64,000 nucleotides of DNA from Pseudomonas mohnii (GCF_900105115.1 NZ_FNRV01000001.1:4758501-4822500), one strand, 5' to 3'. Counted from the stretch's first letter, positions 1 to 14,272 are shown. Program-made: numbers and translations. The notes: generated by a model from the letters alone, not told the origin.

Positions 1-961
1 GGCTGTAGAGTCTGGCAGTATCGCCGCCAAGGCCGGTTTGAACCCGGGTCAGGAAATTGTTTCCATCGACGGTGAGCCGACTTCCGGTTGGGCGGCGGTG
101 AATTTGCAGTTGGTCCGTCGACTCGGGGAAAGCGGTTCCCTGCAAGTGTTGGTTCGTGAACAAGGCTCCACGGTCGATTCTCCGCGTGAGCTGGCTCTTG
201 ATAAATGGCTCAAGGGGGCTGATGAGCCGGATCCGATTCGATCGCTGGGTATCCGTCCCTGGCGTCCGGCGTTGCCGCCGGTCCTGGCTGAACTTGATCC
301 AAAGGGCCCGGCGCAGGCTGCTGGCCTGAAAACCGGTGACCGACTGCTGGCGCTGGACAGCAAGGCACTGGATGACTGGCAGCAAGTGGTCGACACCGTC
401 CGTATGCATCCTGATACCAAAATCATGCTGCGGGTCGAGCGCGAGGGTGCTCAAATCGACGTCCCTGTGACACTGGCTGCGCGTGGCGACAGGAAGGCAC
501 CGAGCGGTTACCTGGGGGCTGGGGTCAAGCCTGTCGACTGGCCGCCGGAGATGATTCGGGAGGTCAGTTACGGTCCGGTGGCCGCGATTGGGGAGGGGGC
601 GCGGCGTACTTGGACCATGAGCCTGCTGACCCTGGATTCGCTGAAGAAAATGTTGTTCGGCGAGCTCTCGGTAAAAAACTTGAGTGGACCGATAACCATT
701 GCTAAAGTGGCGGGCGCTTCGGCCCAGTCGGGTGTTGCTGATTTCCTGAATTTCCTTGCTTATCTGAGTATTAGCCTGGGAGTTCTGAATTTGCTGCCCA
801 TTCCTGTGCTGGATGGGGGGCATTTGTTGTTTTATCTGATTGAGTGGGCGCGTGGTCGTCCCTTGTCGGATCGGGTGCAAGGTTGGGGGATACAGATCGG
901 TATCAGTTTGGTGGTCGGAGTGATGTTGCTTGCTCTGGTCAATGATCTGGGTCGTCTGTAA
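1..961 (+). CDS. rseP: RIP zinc metalloprotease RseP, C-terminal part (5' end outside window)
   Basis: Inner-membrane site-2 protease that cuts anti-sigma factor RseA/MucA and so releases sigma-E/AlgU. The open frame runs from base 2 with no start, so it is cut by the window edge; about 319 residues remain of a family length near 450. The N-terminal HExxH zinc site is outside the window. What remains shows the end of the first PDZ domain, a second PDZ domain (about residues 80-155 of the fragment), and the C-terminal membrane part with NLLPIPVLDGG, the motif carrying the third zinc ligand. It is followed 72 bp later by bamA, the usual pseudomonad order, which ties envelope stress sensing to outer-membrane assembly. 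Confidence 0.96.
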   Translation, partial: AVESGSIAAKAGLNPGQEIVSIDGEPTSGWAAVNLQLVRRLGESGSLQVLVREQGSTVDSPRELALDKWLKGADEPDPIRSLGIRPWRPALPPVLAELDPKGPAQAAGLKTGDRLLALDSKALDDWQQVVDTVRMHPDTKIMLRVEREGAQIDVPVTLAARGDRKAPSGYLGAGVKPVDWPPEMIREVSYGPVAAIGEGARRTWTMSLLTLDSLKKMLFGELSVKNLSGPITIAKVAGASAQSGVADFLNFLAYLSISLGVLNLLPIPVLDGGHLLFYLIEWARGRPLSDRVQGWGIQIGISLVVGVMLLALVNDLGRL

Positions 962-1033
962 CGTCGCTGAATTGCGAATCTGCCGCATTTTGCGGCAGTT
1001 TGTTTATTGCCAGTTGGAATAAGAAAGGACTTC

Positions 1034-3412
1034 ATGAAACGTCTGCTGCTAACTGCGGTTCTCACCGTATTGATGATCGCCGAAGTTCACGCCGAGTCCT
1101 TCACTATCTCTGATATTCGCGTCAATGGCCTCCAGCGGGTCTCCGCGGGTAGCGTCTTTGGTGCTTTGCCGTTGAACGTCGGTGAACAGGCGGATGATCA
1201 TCGCCTGGTGGAATCCACTCGTGCGTTGTTCAAAACCGGTTTCTTTCAAGATATCCAGCTGGGCCGCGATGGCAACGTCCTGGTTATTACTGTAGTCGAG
1301 CGTCCGTCGGTCGCCAGTATCGAGATCGAAGGTAACAAGGCGATTTCCACAGAGGACCTGATGAAGGGCCTCAAGCAGTCCGGTCTGGCCGAAGGCGAGA
1401 TCTTCCAGCGTGCGACCCTTGAAGGTGTACGTAACGAGCTGCAGCGCCAGTACGTCGCTCAGGGTCGCTACTCCGCCACCGTCGACACCGAAGTGGTACC
1501 TCAACCGCGCAACCGCGTCGGTTTGAAGGTCAACATCAACGAAGGCACCGTGGCGGCTATCCAGCACATCAACGTGGTGGGCAACACGGTCTTCCCGGAT
1601 GAAGACCTGATCGACCTGTTCGAACTCAAGACAACCAACTGGTTGTCGTTCTTCAAGAACGACGACAAGTATGCTCGTGAAAAACTGTCCGGTGACCTGG
1701 AGCGTCTGCGTTCCTACTACCTGGACCGTGGCTATATCAACATGGATATCGCTTCGACCCAGGTGTCCATCACTCCGGACAAAAAGCACGTCTATATCAC
1801 CGTCAACATCAACGAAGGCGACAAGTACACCGTTCGTGACGTCAAGTTGAGCGGTGACCTGAAGGTTCCAGAGGATCAGGTCAAGTCCCTGCTCCTGGTG
1901 CAGAAAGGCCAGGTGTTCTCGCGCAAGCTGATGACCACGACGTCCGAGCTGATCACCCGTCGTCTGGGTAACGAGGGTTACACCTTCGCCAACGTCAACG
2001 GCGTACCGCAGCCTCATGATGAAGACCACACCGTAGACATCACCTTCGCTGTCGATCCGGGCAAGCGTGCTTACGTCAACCGCATCAACTTCCGTGGCAA
2101 CACCAAGTCCGAGGACGAAGTGCTGCGCCGTGAAATGCGCCAGATGGAAGGCGGTTGGGCGTCGACTTACCTGATCGACCAATCCAAGACACGTCTGGAG
2201 CGACTGGGCTTCTTCAAGGAAGTCAACGTTGAGACGCCGGCCGTACCTGGCGTCGATGACCAGGTGGATGTGAACTACAGCGTTGAAGAACAAGCGTCCG
2301 GTTCGATTACCGCCAGCGTCGGTTTTGCCCAGAGTGCCGGTTTGATCCTTGGTGGTTCGATTACCCAGAACAACTTCCTGGGTACGGGTAACAAGGTCAG
2401 CATCGGCTTGACTCGCAGCCAATATCAAAGTCGCTATAACTTCGGTTATGTCGACCCGTACTGGACCGCTGATGGTGTGAGCCTGGGTTACAACGCCTTC
2501 TATCGCACCACCGACTACAAAGACCTTGATGTCAACGTAGCCAGCTACGCCGTTGACAGCCTGGGAGCGGGCGTCAGCGTCGGTTATCCAATCAGCGAGA
2601 CGTCGCGTCTGACCTTCGGATTGACTGCGCAACAAGACAAGATCAAGACGGGTCTTTACACCGTCGACGAAATTTTCGACTTCGTTAACCAGCAAGGTGA
2701 TCAGTATCTGAACTTCAAGGCCTCGGCCGGTTGGTCCGAGTCCACATTGAACAAAGGCGTACTGGCGACCCGTGGTCATTCCCAAAGCCTGACTGCGGAA
2801 GCGACAACCCCGGGCAGCGATTTGTCGTTCTTTAAACTGGATTACCGCGGTCAATTGTTCCAGCCGTTGTCTGAAAACTACACCATGCGCCTGCACACCG
2901 AACTGGGTTATGGCGATGGTTATGGTTCCACTGATGGCTTGCCGTTCTATGAAAACTACTATGCTGGTGGTTTCAACTCGGTTCGTGGCTTCAAGGACAG
3001 CACTTTGGGGCCTCGCAGTACCCCGAGCCGGGGCGTGAACCCGGGAACAGCAGTCGATCCAGACCAGGATCCATTGCCGTTTGGTGGTAACGTCCTGATT
3101 CAGGGTGGTGTAGAACTTCTGTTCCCGTTGCCGTTCGTGAAAGACCAGCGTTCGTTGCGCACCTCGGTATTCTGGGATGTGGGTAACGTGTTCGATTCGA
3201 CCTGCAAGCAGAGCACCAATGCCGATGGCTCGAAGTCCAACACTCAATGTAACGACGTCAGCCTGAGCAATATGGCCAGTTCTGTGGGTGTTGGTGTGAC
3301 TTGGGTGACCGCCCTTGGTCCGTTGAGCTTCGCGTTAGCGATGCCAGTTAAAAAGCCGGACAGCAATGCCGAGACTCAAGTGTTCCAATTCTCCCTCGGC
3401 CAGACGTTCTAA
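1034..3412 (+). CDS. bamA: Outer membrane protein assembly factor BamA
   Basis: Central subunit of the BAM complex that folds and inserts beta-barrel proteins into the outer membrane. About 792 residues: signal peptide (MKRLLLTAVL..., cleavage near EVHA-ES), five POTRA domains to about residue 420, then a C-terminal beta-barrel with the VRGF motif (NSVRGFKDSTLGP) and a terminal Phe (SLGQTF). The open frame begins further upstream at 1007, but the ATG at 1034 is preferred because it has a purine-rich ribosome site (aagaaagga, 1021-1029) and begins the signal peptide. It lies between rseP and skp and is probably co-transcribed with them. Confidence 0.98.
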   Translation: MKRLLLTAVLTVLMIAEVHAESFTISDIRVNGLQRVSAGSVFGALPLNVGEQADDHRLVESTRALFKTGFFQDIQLGRDGNVLVITVVERPSVASIEIEGNKAISTEDLMKGLKQSGLAEGEIFQRATLEGVRNELQRQYVAQGRYSATVDTEVVPQPRNRVGLKVNINEGTVAAIQHINVVGNTVFPDEDLIDLFELKTTNWLSFFKNDDKYAREKLSGDLERLRSYYLDRGYINMDIASTQVSITPDKKHVYITVNINEGDKYTVRDVKLSGDLKVPEDQVKSLLLVQKGQVFSRKLMTTTSELITRRLGNEGYTFANVNGVPQPHDEDHTVDITFAVDPGKRAYVNRINFRGNTKSEDEVLRREMRQMEGGWASTYLIDQSKTRLERLGFFKEVNVETPAVPGVDDQVDVNYSVEEQASGSITASVGFAQSAGLILGGSITQNNFLGTGNKVSIGLTRSQYQSRYNFGYVDPYWTADGVSLGYNAFYRTTDYKDLDVNVASYAVDSLGAGVSVGYPISETSRLTFGLTAQQDKIKTGLYTVDEIFDFVNQQGDQYLNFKASAGWSESTLNKGVLATRGHSQSLTAEATTPGSDLSFFKLDYRGQLFQPLSENYTMRLHTELGYGDGYGSTDGLPFYENYYAGGFNSVRGFKDSTLGPRSTPSRGVNPGTAVDPDQDPLPFGGNVLIQGGVELLFPLPFVKDQRSLRTSVFWDVGNVFDSTCKQSTNADGSKSNTQCNDVSLSNMASSVGVGVTWVTALGPLSFALAMPVKKPDSNAETQVFQFSLGQTF

Positions 3413-3457
3413 GCGTCTGACCCAAGATAACGACAATGGATTTTGTAGGAGTGCATC

Positions 3458-3961
3458 GTGCGTAAGTTGACTCAATTGGTTCTCCTGGCTTCCGTACTGG
3501 TAGCAGGCCCGGCTTTTGCCGACATGAAAATCGCCGTTCTGAACTATCAGATGGCCCTATTGGAATCCGATGCGGCCAAGAAGTACGCCGTGGATGCCGA
3601 GAAAAAATTCGGTCCTCAACTGACCAAGCTCAAGACACTGGAAAGCAGTGCCAAGGGTATTCAGGATCGTCTGATGGCCGGTGGCGACAAAATGCAGCAA
3701 GGCGAGCGTGAGCGTCTGGAGCTTGAATTCAAGCAAAAGGCTCGTGACTTCCAGTTCCAGTCCAAGGAACTGAACGAAGCCAAAGCCGTTGCCGACCGTG
3801 AAATGCTGAAACAGCTCAAGCCGAAACTGGACAGCGCTGTGGAAGAAGTCATCAAGAAAGGTGCTTTTGACCTGGTCTTCGAGCGTGGCGCAGTGATTGA
3901 TGTCAAGCCTCAGTACGACATCACGCGCCAGGTTATCGAGCGCATGAATCAGCTGAAGTAA
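3458..3961 (+). CDS. skp: Periplasmic chaperone Skp (OmpH family)
   Basis: Periplasmic holdase that carries unfolded outer-membrane proteins to BamA. 167 residues with a clear signal peptide ending PAFA-DM and a long charged helical region (about residues 50-120) that forms the trimer tentacles. The start is GTG at 3458 with an aggag ribosome site at 3447-3451, seven bases away. It lies 45 bp after bamA and ends 3 bp before lpxD, as expected for one transcription unit. Confidence 0.96.
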   Translation: MRKLTQLVLLASVLVAGPAFADMKIAVLNYQMALLESDAAKKYAVDAEKKFGPQLTKLKTLESSAKGIQDRLMAGGDKMQQGERERLELEFKQKARDFQFQSKELNEAKAVADREMLKQLKPKLDSAVEEVIKKGAFDLVFERGAVIDVKPQYDITRQVIERMNQLK

Positions 3962-3964
3962 TCC

Positions 3965-5020
3965 ATGACTGCGACTATCAAACTCGGCCAACTGGCCGAG
4001 TTCCTCGGTGCCACATTACGTGGCGACGCGGAGAAGGCAATTACTGGGCTAGCCACCTTGCAGGAGGCTGGCCCAACTCAGTTGAGCTTTCTCGCAAATC
4101 CCCAATACCGTAAATACCTGGCAGGCAGCCAGGCTGCAGCCTTGTTGCTGAAAGCCTCTGATGCTGAGGGGTTTGTCGGTAATGTGTTGGTGGTGCCTGA
4201 TCCATACGCTGCCTACGCGCGCATTTCTCACCTGTTCGATCCCAAGCCCAAGGCGGCGGCCGGTATTCATCCGACCGCAGTCATTGCGGCGGACGCGGTG
4301 GTCGATCCGGCGGCGAGTATCGGAGCGTTTGTAGTCATCGAGAGCGGTGCGCAAGTTGCCGCGGGGACAACCGTTGGCGCGCACTGTTTCATCGGTGCTC
4401 GTAGCGTCATTGGCGAAGGTGGCTGGCTCGCTCCCCGTGTCACGCTGTATCACGACGTTCGCATCGGCAAACGAGTGGTCATCCAGTCGGGTGCCGTACT
4501 CGGTGGCGAAGGCTTTGGTTTTGCCAACGAAAAGGGTATCTGGCAGAAAATTGCCCAGATCGGTGGCGTTCTGGTCGGTGACGACGTGGAAATTGGCGTG
4601 AATACTGCCATCGACCGCGGCGCGCTCGCCGATACCATCATCGGTAATGGCGTTAAGCTCGACAACCAGATTCAGATCGCCCACAACGTCCAGATTGGTG
4701 ATCACACGGCCATGGCCGCGTGCGTGGGAATTTCCGGCAGCACCAAAATCGGCAAGCATTGCATGCTCGCCGGTGGCGTAGGTCTGGTGGGACATATCGA
4801 TATTTGCGACAACGTTTTCATTACCGGGATGACCATGGTGACTCACTCGATCACCGAGTCAGGTTCCTATTCTTCCGGTACGGCAATGCAGCCAGCGGCC
4901 GAGTGGCGCAAAAGCGCGGCCCGTATCCGTCAGCTCGATGACATCGCACGGCGTTTGCGACAGCTGGAAAAGCAAGTAGGGGAAGTGACCCCTGACGGTA
5001 ATGCTTCTTCAGATGGCTGA
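3965..5020 (+). CDS. lpxD: UDP-3-O-(3-hydroxyacyl)glucosamine N-acyltransferase LpxD
   Basis: Third step of lipid A synthesis: adds the N-linked 3-hydroxyacyl chain from acyl-ACP. 351 residues, family length. N-terminal uridine-binding domain, then a left-handed beta-helix of hexapeptide repeats (about residues 100-300), with the catalytic His in the [10 protein letters not shown] segment, and a C-terminal helix. The ATG comes 3 bp after the skp stop, indicating translational linkage. Confidence 0.97.
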   Translation: MTATIKLGQLAEFLGATLRGDAEKAITGLATLQEAGPTQLSFLANPQYRKYLAGSQAAALLLKASDAEGFVGNVLVVPDPYAAYARISHLFDPKPKAAAGIHPTAVIAADAVVDPAASIGAFVVIESGAQVAAGTTVGAHCFIGARSVIGEGGWLAPRVTLYHDVRIGKRVVIQSGAVLGGEGFGFANEKGIWQKIAQIGGVLVGDDVEIGVNTAIDRGALADTIIGNGVKLDNQIQIAHNVQIGDHTAMAACVGISGSTKIGKHCMLAGGVGLVGHIDICDNVFITGMTMVTHSITESGSYSSGTAMQPAAEWRKSAARIRQLDDIARRLRQLEKQVGEVTPDGNASSDG

Positions 5021-5128
5021 TACCATTTCCATATCAAATGTGCGCAGCCGCTAGACTGTGTCCTTGATTTGCTAGAGGAGTGCGCGTAAGTCGCGCGCTC
5101 CCAATCTTTACATAGGCTTCCCCCCGAA
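5021..5128 (+). other. lpxD-fabZ gap with a GC-rich hairpin
   Basis: 108 bp without a gene. An inverted repeat at 5078-5100 can form a stem of nine pairs (one G-T) around a 5-base loop. It has no T-tract, so it does not look like a standard terminator. No strong Shine-Dalgarno sequence precedes the fabZ start. Confidence 0.5.
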
Positions 5129-5569
5129 ATGATGGACATCAACGAGATTCGCGAATACCTGCCTCACCGTTACCCGTTCCTGCTGGTGGACCGGGTCGTG
5201 GATCTGGATGTGGAAGGCAAGCGCATTCGCGCCTACAAGAATGTCAGCATCAACGAACCTTTCTTCAATGGTCACTTTCCGGCGCATCCGATCATGCCGG
5301 GCGTACTGATCATCGAAGCGATGGCTCAGGCTGCCGGGATCCTTGGTTTCAAGATGCTCGACGTGAAACCGGCCGATGGCACCCTTTATTACTTCGTCGG
5401 TTCCGACAAGCTACGCTTCCGCCAGCCGGTGTTGCCGGGTGATCAGTTGATTCTTGAAGCCAAGTTCATCAGCTGCAAGCGTCAGATCTGGAAGTTCGAG
5501 TGCCAGGCTTCGGTCGACGGCAAGCCAGTCTGCTCAGCTGAAATCATCTGCGCGGAACGTAAACTATGA
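5129..5569 (+). CDS. fabZ: (3R)-hydroxyacyl-ACP dehydratase FabZ
   Basis: Dehydrates beta-hydroxyacyl-ACP in fatty-acid elongation and competes with LpxA for the 3-hydroxyacyl-ACP pool. 146 residues in a hot-dog fold. The catalytic His is in [12 protein letters not shown] and the Glu in [12 protein letters not shown]. The start is ATG-ATG (5129/5132). Its stop overlaps the lpxA start by four bases (ATGA), so the two are probably translationally coupled. Confidence 0.98.
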   Translation: MMDINEIREYLPHRYPFLLVDRVVDLDVEGKRIRAYKNVSINEPFFNGHFPAHPIMPGVLIIEAMAQAAGILGFKMLDVKPADGTLYYFVGSDKLRFRQPVLPGDQLILEAKFISCKRQIWKFECQASVDGKPVCSAEIICAERKL

Positions 5570-6342
5570 GTTTGATTGACCCTCGCGCAATCATCGATCC
5601 GACGGCCGTCCTGGCTGACGGTGTCGAGGTCGGGCCGTGGTCGATCATCGGCGCAGGTGTGGAGATCGGCGAGGGGACGGTTATCGGGCCGCATGTGATT
5701 CTTAAGGGCCCAACCCGAATCGGTAAGCACAACCGCATCTATCAGTTCTCCTCGGTAGGTGAAGACACGCCTGATCTGAAGTACAAGGGCGAAGAAACTC
5801 GCCTGGTGATCGGTGACCACAATGTCATTCGCGAAGGCGTGACCATTCACCGTGGAACCATTCAGGATCGTTCGGAAACCACCCTGGGCGATCACAACCT
5901 GATCATGGCCTATGCCCACATCGGTCACGACAGCGTCATCGGAAACCACTGCATTCTGGTCAACAACACCGCACTTGCCGGTCATGTGCACGTTGAAGAC
6001 TGGGCGATCCTGTCCGGGTTTACCCTGGTTCACCAGTATTGCCACATTGGTGCCCACAGCTTTTCCGGCATGGGTACCGCCATCGGCAAGGACGTTCCCG
6101 CGTTCGTTACGGTGTTCGGCAATCCGGCCGAAGCCCGTAGCATGAACTTCGAAGGCATGCGCCGTCGCGGTTTCAGCGAAGATGCGATCCACGCCCTGCG
6201 TCGTGCCTACAAGGTGGTCTATCGCCAGGGCCTGACAGTTGAGCAAGCACTCGCCGAACTGGCCGAACCTTCGGAGCAATTCCCGGAAGTTGCGGTGTTC
6301 CGTGACTCCATCCAGTCTTCGACGCGCGGCATCACCCGCTAA
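5566..6342 (+). CDS. lpxA: UDP-N-acetylglucosamine O-acyltransferase LpxA
   Basis: First step of lipid A synthesis. 258 residues, the usual length, with hexapeptide repeats building a left-handed beta-helix (residues 1-190) and a helical C-terminus. The catalytic His lies in [15 protein letters not shown]. It overlaps fabZ by four bases and ends 2 bp before lpxB. Confidence 0.98.
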   Translation: MSLIDPRAIIDPTAVLADGVEVGPWSIIGAGVEIGEGTVIGPHVILKGPTRIGKHNRIYQFSSVGEDTPDLKYKGEETRLVIGDHNVIREGVTIHRGTIQDRSETTLGDHNLIMAYAHIGHDSVIGNHCILVNNTALAGHVHVEDWAILSGFTLVHQYCHIGAHSFSGMGTAIGKDVPAFVTVFGNPAEARSMNFEGMRRRGFSEDAIHALRRAYKVVYRQGLTVEQALAELAEPSEQFPEVAVFRDSIQSSTRGITR

Positions 6343-6344
6343 TC

Positions 6345-7475
6345 ATGGCCAATCTGCGTATTGCGCTGGTGGCGGGTGAGGCTTCCGGTGACATTCTGGG
6401 CGCGGGGCTGATGCGTGCGCTCAAGGCTCAACACCCGGCAATCGAATTCATCGGTGTCGGTGGCCCGCTGATGCAGGCTGAAGGTTTGACTTCATACTTC
6501 CCGATGGAGCGCCTGTCGGTCATGGGCCTGGTGGAGGTCCTTGGCCGATTGCGCGAATTGCTGGCACGTCGCAAGAAACTGGTCGCAGACCTGATTGCCG
6601 CAAAGCCGGACGTGTTCATCGGAATCGATGCCCCGGATTTCAATCTCAATATCGAACTCAAACTGCGTCAGGCCGGGATCAAGACCGTGCATTACGTCAG
6701 TCCGTCGGTCTGGGCTTGGCGACAGAAGCGTGTGCTGAAGATTCGTGAAGGTTGCGACCTGATGCTGACGCTGTTTCCGTTTGAAGCAAAGTTCTATGAA
6801 GAGAAGGGCGTGCCAGTGCGGTTTGTCGGGCACACCCTGGCCGATGCTATTCCGCTCGAGGCCGACCGTGCCGCAGCGCGGGCCGAGCTTGGATTGCCTG
6901 ACGGGCCGTTGGTCGCGCTGATGCCCGGCAGTCGCGGCGGCGAAGTGGGCCGTCTGGGTGCATTGTTTCTCGACACGGCCCAACGCCTGCGGGCACTGCG
7001 TCCTGGCGTGCGGTTTGTCTTGCCGTGTGCCAACCCGCAGCGTCGCGCGCAGCTTGAAGAGCTGTTGGTCGGCCGCGATCTGCCGCTGACCTTGCTCGAT
7101 GGCAAGTCCCACCTGGCCTTGGCCGCGTGTAACGCAGTGCTGATCGCGTCCGGAACGGCAACGCTTGAAGCCCTGTTGTACAAACGCCCAATGGTGGTCG
7201 CTTATCGCTTGGCGCCGCTGACGTTCTGGATTCTCAAGCGGATGGTGAAAAGCCCCTACGTCTCCTTGCCGAACCTGCTGGCCCAGCGACTGCTGGTGCC
7301 CGAGTTGCTGCAAGACGATGCGACGGTCGAAGCGCTGGCCCAGACCCTGTCGCCGCTGATCGAGGGTGGGGAAGAGCAAACTCGCGGTTTTGACGAAATC
7401 CACCGTACCTTGCGTCTGGATGCCTCTAATCAGGCGGCGGATGCGGTGCTGAATTTGATCGGCCAAGCACAATGA
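6345..7475 (+). CDS. lpxB: Lipid-A-disaccharide synthase LpxB
   Basis: Joins UDP-diacylglucosamine and lipid X into the lipid A disaccharide at the inner membrane. 376 residues, GT19 family, with N-terminal [15 protein letters not shown] and the C-terminal nucleotide-binding half (MPGSRGGEV and a [21 protein letters not shown] segment). It overlaps rnhB by four bases. Confidence 0.97.
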   Translation: MANLRIALVAGEASGDILGAGLMRALKAQHPAIEFIGVGGPLMQAEGLTSYFPMERLSVMGLVEVLGRLRELLARRKKLVADLIAAKPDVFIGIDAPDFNLNIELKLRQAGIKTVHYVSPSVWAWRQKRVLKIREGCDLMLTLFPFEAKFYEEKGVPVRFVGHTLADAIPLEADRAAARAELGLPDGPLVALMPGSRGGEVGRLGALFLDTAQRLRALRPGVRFVLPCANPQRRAQLEELLVGRDLPLTLLDGKSHLALAACNAVLIASGTATLEALLYKRPMVVAYRLAPLTFWILKRMVKSPYVSLPNLLAQRLLVPELLQDDATVEALAQTLSPLIEGGEEQTRGFDEIHRTLRLDASNQAADAVLNLIGQAQ

Positions 7476-8113
7476 GTAAAACAAGCATGCAGATGGGGCT
7501 GGATTTCACCTTGGTCGCTGAAGTGGAAGAGTTGGTTGCCGGCGTCGACGAGGTCGGTCGCGGCCCGCTCTGTGGCGCCGTGGTGACTGCGGCTGTGATC
7601 CTCGATCCGAACCGTCCGATTCTCGGCTTGAATGACTCGAAGAAGCTCACCGAAGCTCGCCGGGAAAAACTCTACGATGAAATCTGCGAGAAAGCCCTGA
7701 GCTGGTGCATCGCCCGCGCGGAAGTCGAAGAGATCGACGAGCTGAACATACTCCATGCCACCATGCTGGCCATGCAGCGCGCGGTAGCAGGGCTGCATAT
7801 ACAGCCGAAACTCGCGATGATCGACGGTAATCGTTGCCCGAAATTGCCGATGCGCGCCGAAGCGGTGGTGCAGGGTGATGGCAAGGTGCCAGCCATCGCG
7901 GCTGCATCGATTCTGGCCAAGGTCAGTCGTGACCGTGAAATGGCTGCGTTCGAATTGATTTATCCCGGCTACGGCATTGGCGGGCATAAAGGTTACCCGA
8001 CGCCAGTCCATCTTGAAGCGCTCGCTCGTCTGGGGCCGACCCCGATCCATCGGCGCTCGTTTGCCCCGGTGCGCTTGGCGTATGAGGCGCGGGAAAGCCT
8101 GATCGAGAGTTAG
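7472..8113 (+). CDS. rnhB: Ribonuclease HII
   Basis: Cuts RNA in RNA-DNA hybrids and removes misincorporated ribonucleotides. 213 residues with the metal site [10 protein letters not shown] (two acidic residues) and a third Asp in [21 protein letters not shown] is also characteristic. The start lies inside the lpxB stop (ATGA). It is the last gene before a terminator-like hairpin and dnaE. Confidence 0.97.
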   Translation: MSKTSMQMGLDFTLVAEVEELVAGVDEVGRGPLCGAVVTAAVILDPNRPILGLNDSKKLTEARREKLYDEICEKALSWCIARAEVEEIDELNILHATMLAMQRAVAGLHIQPKLAMIDGNRCPKLPMRAEAVVQGDGKVPAIAAASILAKVSRDREMAAFELIYPGYGIGGHKGYPTPVHLEALARLGPTPIHRRSFAPVRLAYEARESLIES

Positions 8114-8135
8114 CAGCAAGGCTGATTTTTTTTGC

Positions 8136-8167
8136 CAAGGCCCGGTACAATCCGGGCCTTGTTGTCT
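8136..8167 (+). terminator. Hairpin between rnhB and dnaE
   Basis: A 10-bp GC-rich inverted repeat (8136-8145 with 8152-8161, 6-base loop) followed by a short T-rich stretch. It may end part of the lpx-rnhB transcript before dnaE. The T-tract is weak, so read-through is likely. Confidence 0.55.
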
Positions 8168-8197
8168 TCACGTTTCTAGTTTCTAGACAGGATCACT

Positions 8198-11719
<3,522 letters not shown>

Positions 11720-11858
11720 CGGTCAGTGCTGTTGGATGGCCCTGGCCTTGACCTGAATTTTTAATCTCGACCTGAACGCGCCTGTCCCTTAAGGTAGGGC
11801 GCGAATATACAACCGGCCGGCCCAAGCTCTCTTGGACGTCGACCCAAGACGGACGCCT

Positions 11859-12806
11859 ATGAACCCGAATTTTCTAGATTTCGAACAGCCGATCGCCGAC
11901 CTGCAAGCCAAGATCGAAGAGTTGCGCTTGGTCGGTAATGACAATTCGCTGAATATCGGCGATGAGATCTCCCGCCTGCAGGACAAAAGCAGCACGCTGA
12001 CCGAAGATATCTTCGGCAAGCTGACCAGCTGGCAGATCGCGCGTCTGGCGCGTCACCCGCGTCGCCCTTACACCCTGGACTACATCGAACACATCTTCAC
12101 CGAGTTCGATGAGTTGCACGGTGACCGCCACTTCTCCGACGACGCCGCCATCGTAGGCGGTATCGCCCGCCTGGATGACCAGCCAGTGATGGTGATCGGT
12201 CACCAGAAAGGCCGCGAAGTGCGCGAAAAGGTTCGCCGCAACTTCGGCATGCCGCGTCCGGAAGGCTACCGCAAGGCCTGCCGCCTGATGGAAATGGCCG
12301 AACGTTTCAAGATGCCGATCCTGACCTTCATCGACACGCCGGGCGCTTACCCTGGCATCGACGCTGAAGAGCGCAACCAGAGCGAAGCCATTGCCTGGAA
12401 CCTGCGGGTCATGGCTCGCCTGAAAACCCCAATCATCGCCACCGTGATCGGTGAAGGTGGTTCCGGTGGTGCTTTGGCGATCGGCGTTTGCGATCATTTG
12501 AACATGCTGCAGTACTCGACCTATGCGGTGATCTCTCCGGAAGGTTGCGCTTCGATTCTGTGGAAAACCGCCGAGAAAGCACCGGACGCCGCTGAAGCCA
12601 TGGGTATCACCGCCGAGCGCCTGAAAGGCCTGGGCATCGTGGACAAAGTGATCAGCGAGCCTTTGGGCGGTGCGCACCGTGATCCAGCGGCGGCAGCTGC
12701 AAATATCCGTGCCGAGCTGAGCTCGCAACTGGGGATGCTGAAGAAGCTCGACCACAAGGCGCTGCTGGCCCGTCGTTACGAGCGTCTGATGAGCTACGGT
12801 CTCTGA
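11859..12806 (+). CDS. accA: Acetyl-CoA carboxylase carboxyltransferase subunit alpha
   Basis: With AccD transfers the carboxyl group from biotin to acetyl-CoA, giving malonyl-CoA. 315 residues, the family length, when started at ATG 11859 ([10 protein letters not shown]); the open frame continues upstream to a TTG that adds nine residues unlike the family. Conserved [18 protein letters not shown] and [13 protein letters not shown] segments form the acyl-CoA site. Confidence 0.97.
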   Translation: MNPNFLDFEQPIADLQAKIEELRLVGNDNSLNIGDEISRLQDKSSTLTEDIFGKLTSWQIARLARHPRRPYTLDYIEHIFTEFDELHGDRHFSDDAAIVGGIARLDDQPVMVIGHQKGREVREKVRRNFGMPRPEGYRKACRLMEMAERFKMPILTFIDTPGAYPGIDAEERNQSEAIAWNLRVMARLKTPIIATVIGEGGSGGALAIGVCDHLNMLQYSTYAVISPEGCASILWKTAEKAPDAAEAMGITAERLKGLGIVDKVISEPLGGAHRDPAAAAANIRAELSSQLGMLKKLDHKALLARRYERLMSYGL

Positions 12807-12830
12807 TCTGACCGCGCTGTTCGCTCTACC

Positions 12831-12926
12831 CTGTGGGGGCGAGCCAGCTCGCGATGGGGCTTAACATTCGACCAATCCGTCGCCTGTTATACCGCTATCG
12901 CGAGCAAGCTCGCTCCCACATTTGAT
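12831..12926. repeat. REP doublet between accA and tilS
   Basis: Two REP units in opposite orientation: about 12833-12860 and 12893-12925. Each has the core gcgagc..agctcgc or its complement next to a tgtgggggcg / cgctcccaca end. This is the common pseudomonad BIME-type layout. The second unit ends just before the tilS start and may sit in its leader. Confidence 0.85.
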
Positions 12927-12934
12927 TTGTGTGA

Positions 12935-14272
12935 ATGAAGGATATGAGCCAGGCCAATAGTGATCTGCCAACCAGACTTCTCCTGAATCTCGCGCCCTGG
13001 CGCAACGCCAAAACCTGGCGCATCGCCTTCTCCGGGGGGCTTGACTCCACTGTCCTGCTGCACCTTCTCGCAACACTCGCGAAAACCGAATCCCTGCCGC
13101 CATTAAGTGCCATTCATGTTCATCATGGTCTTCAGGCTGTGGCTGAAGCCTGGCCGGACCATTGTCGGTCGTTGTGCGCGGCGCTGGGCGTACCGTTGCG
13201 GGTTGTCCGTGTGCAAGTGCAGCCCGGCGCCAGTCTTGAGCGTGCGGCCCGGGATGCCCGTTATGGCGCGTTCGTCGAGGTTACCGGGGTCAACGACGTT
13301 CTGTTGACCGGTCAGCATCGTGATGATCAGGCCGAAACCCTGCTTTTCCGTTTGTTGCGTGGGGCCGGGGTGCGAGGTCTGTCGGGAATGCCTCGCCAGC
13401 GTCGGCTGGGTAACGGCTATCTGTTGCGGCCCCTGCTGGAGGCGACTCGCGCCGATCTGGAAGCCTATGCGGCCAAGCATCAATTGAGCTGGATCGAGGA
13501 TCCTTCCAACCAGGATCGACATTTCTCGCGCAATTACCTGCGTCATCAAGTGTTCCCCGCATTGACCGCGCGGTGGCCGCAGGCCGCCGCGACCATGGCC
13601 CGCAGCGCTGCGCATCTGAGCGAGGCGCAGGGATTGCTCGACGACCTGGCACAAATGGATCTGCTCGACGCCAGCACGGACAGTCCTTTCGAGTGGCTCA
13701 AGTTGCCATCGCTGGAGTTGGCAGCACTGCAGAAACTCTCCGCCGCGCGTCAACGCAATGCGCTTGGCCATTGGCTCGAGTCGCTGACAGGGCTACCGGA
13801 CACCGACCATTGGTCGGGTTGGCAAGATTTACGCGATGCGGCGGGTGATGCCCGTCCGGTCTGGCGGTTGGCCGATGGCGAATTGCATCGGTCTGGCGGC
13901 CGCATCTGGTGGCTGACCGGCCACTGGTTGCGCGCTTGCCCCGCTGTCGGGGCATGGCTGGACCCAGCGTCTCCTCTGGCCTTGCCCGAAAATGGGGTGC
14001 TGAAAATCACCGGGGCAATCCCGGAGGGTCCGCTGCATATCCGCTATCGTGAAGGCGGAGAAGTGATGGATTTGCCAGGTCGAGGGCATCGCGATCTGAA
14101 GCGTTTGCTTAACGAATGCGCTGTACCGTTGTTCGTGCGCGGCAGATTGCCGCTGCTGTTCAAAGGTCAGCAATTGCTGGCGGTAGCGAACCTGCCGGGG
14201 CTCGATGGCGCTGCGGCGGGAAGCTGGAATTTACATTGGCAGCCGCCTGACGAGGATCAAGGTTTGAGATGA
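12935..14272 (+). CDS. tilS: tRNA(Ile)-lysidine synthetase TilS
   Basis: Modifies C34 of tRNA-Ile(CAU) to lysidine with ATP and lysine, changing its codon from AUG to AUA. About 445 residues with the PP-loop SGGLDSTVLLHL (about residues 33-44), GQHRDDQAET, and TilS middle and C-terminal domains. Two in-frame ATGs are possible (12935, 12944). Neither has a good ribosome site, probably because the REP doublet occupies the upstream DNA. Start uncertain, identity not. Confidence 0.94.
   Translation: MKDMSQANSDLPTRLLLNLAPWRNAKTWRIAFSGGLDSTVLLHLLATLAKTESLPPLSAIHVHHGLQAVAEAWPDHCRSLCAALGVPLRVVRVQVQPGASLERAARDARYGAFVEVTGVNDVLLTGQHRDDQAETLLFRLLRGAGVRGLSGMPRQRRLGNGYLLRPLLEATRADLEAYAAKHQLSWIEDPSNQDRHFSRNYLRHQVFPALTARWPQAAATMARSAAHLSEAQGLLDDLAQMDLLDASTDSPFEWLKLPSLELAALQKLSAARQRNALGHWLESLTGLPDTDHWSGWQDLRDAAGDARPVWRLADGELHRSGGRIWWLTGHWLRACPAVGAWLDPASPLALPENGVLKITGAIPEGPLHIRYREGGEVMDLPGRGHRDLKRLLNECAVPLFVRGRLPLLFKGQQLLAVANLPGLDGAAAGSWNLHWQPPDEDQGLR

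Noticed and set aside
1049..3247. 732-codon frame on the minus strand opposite bamA
   Set aside because: Shadow of high-GC coding sequence; no ribosome site and no family resemblance, while bamA on + is certain.
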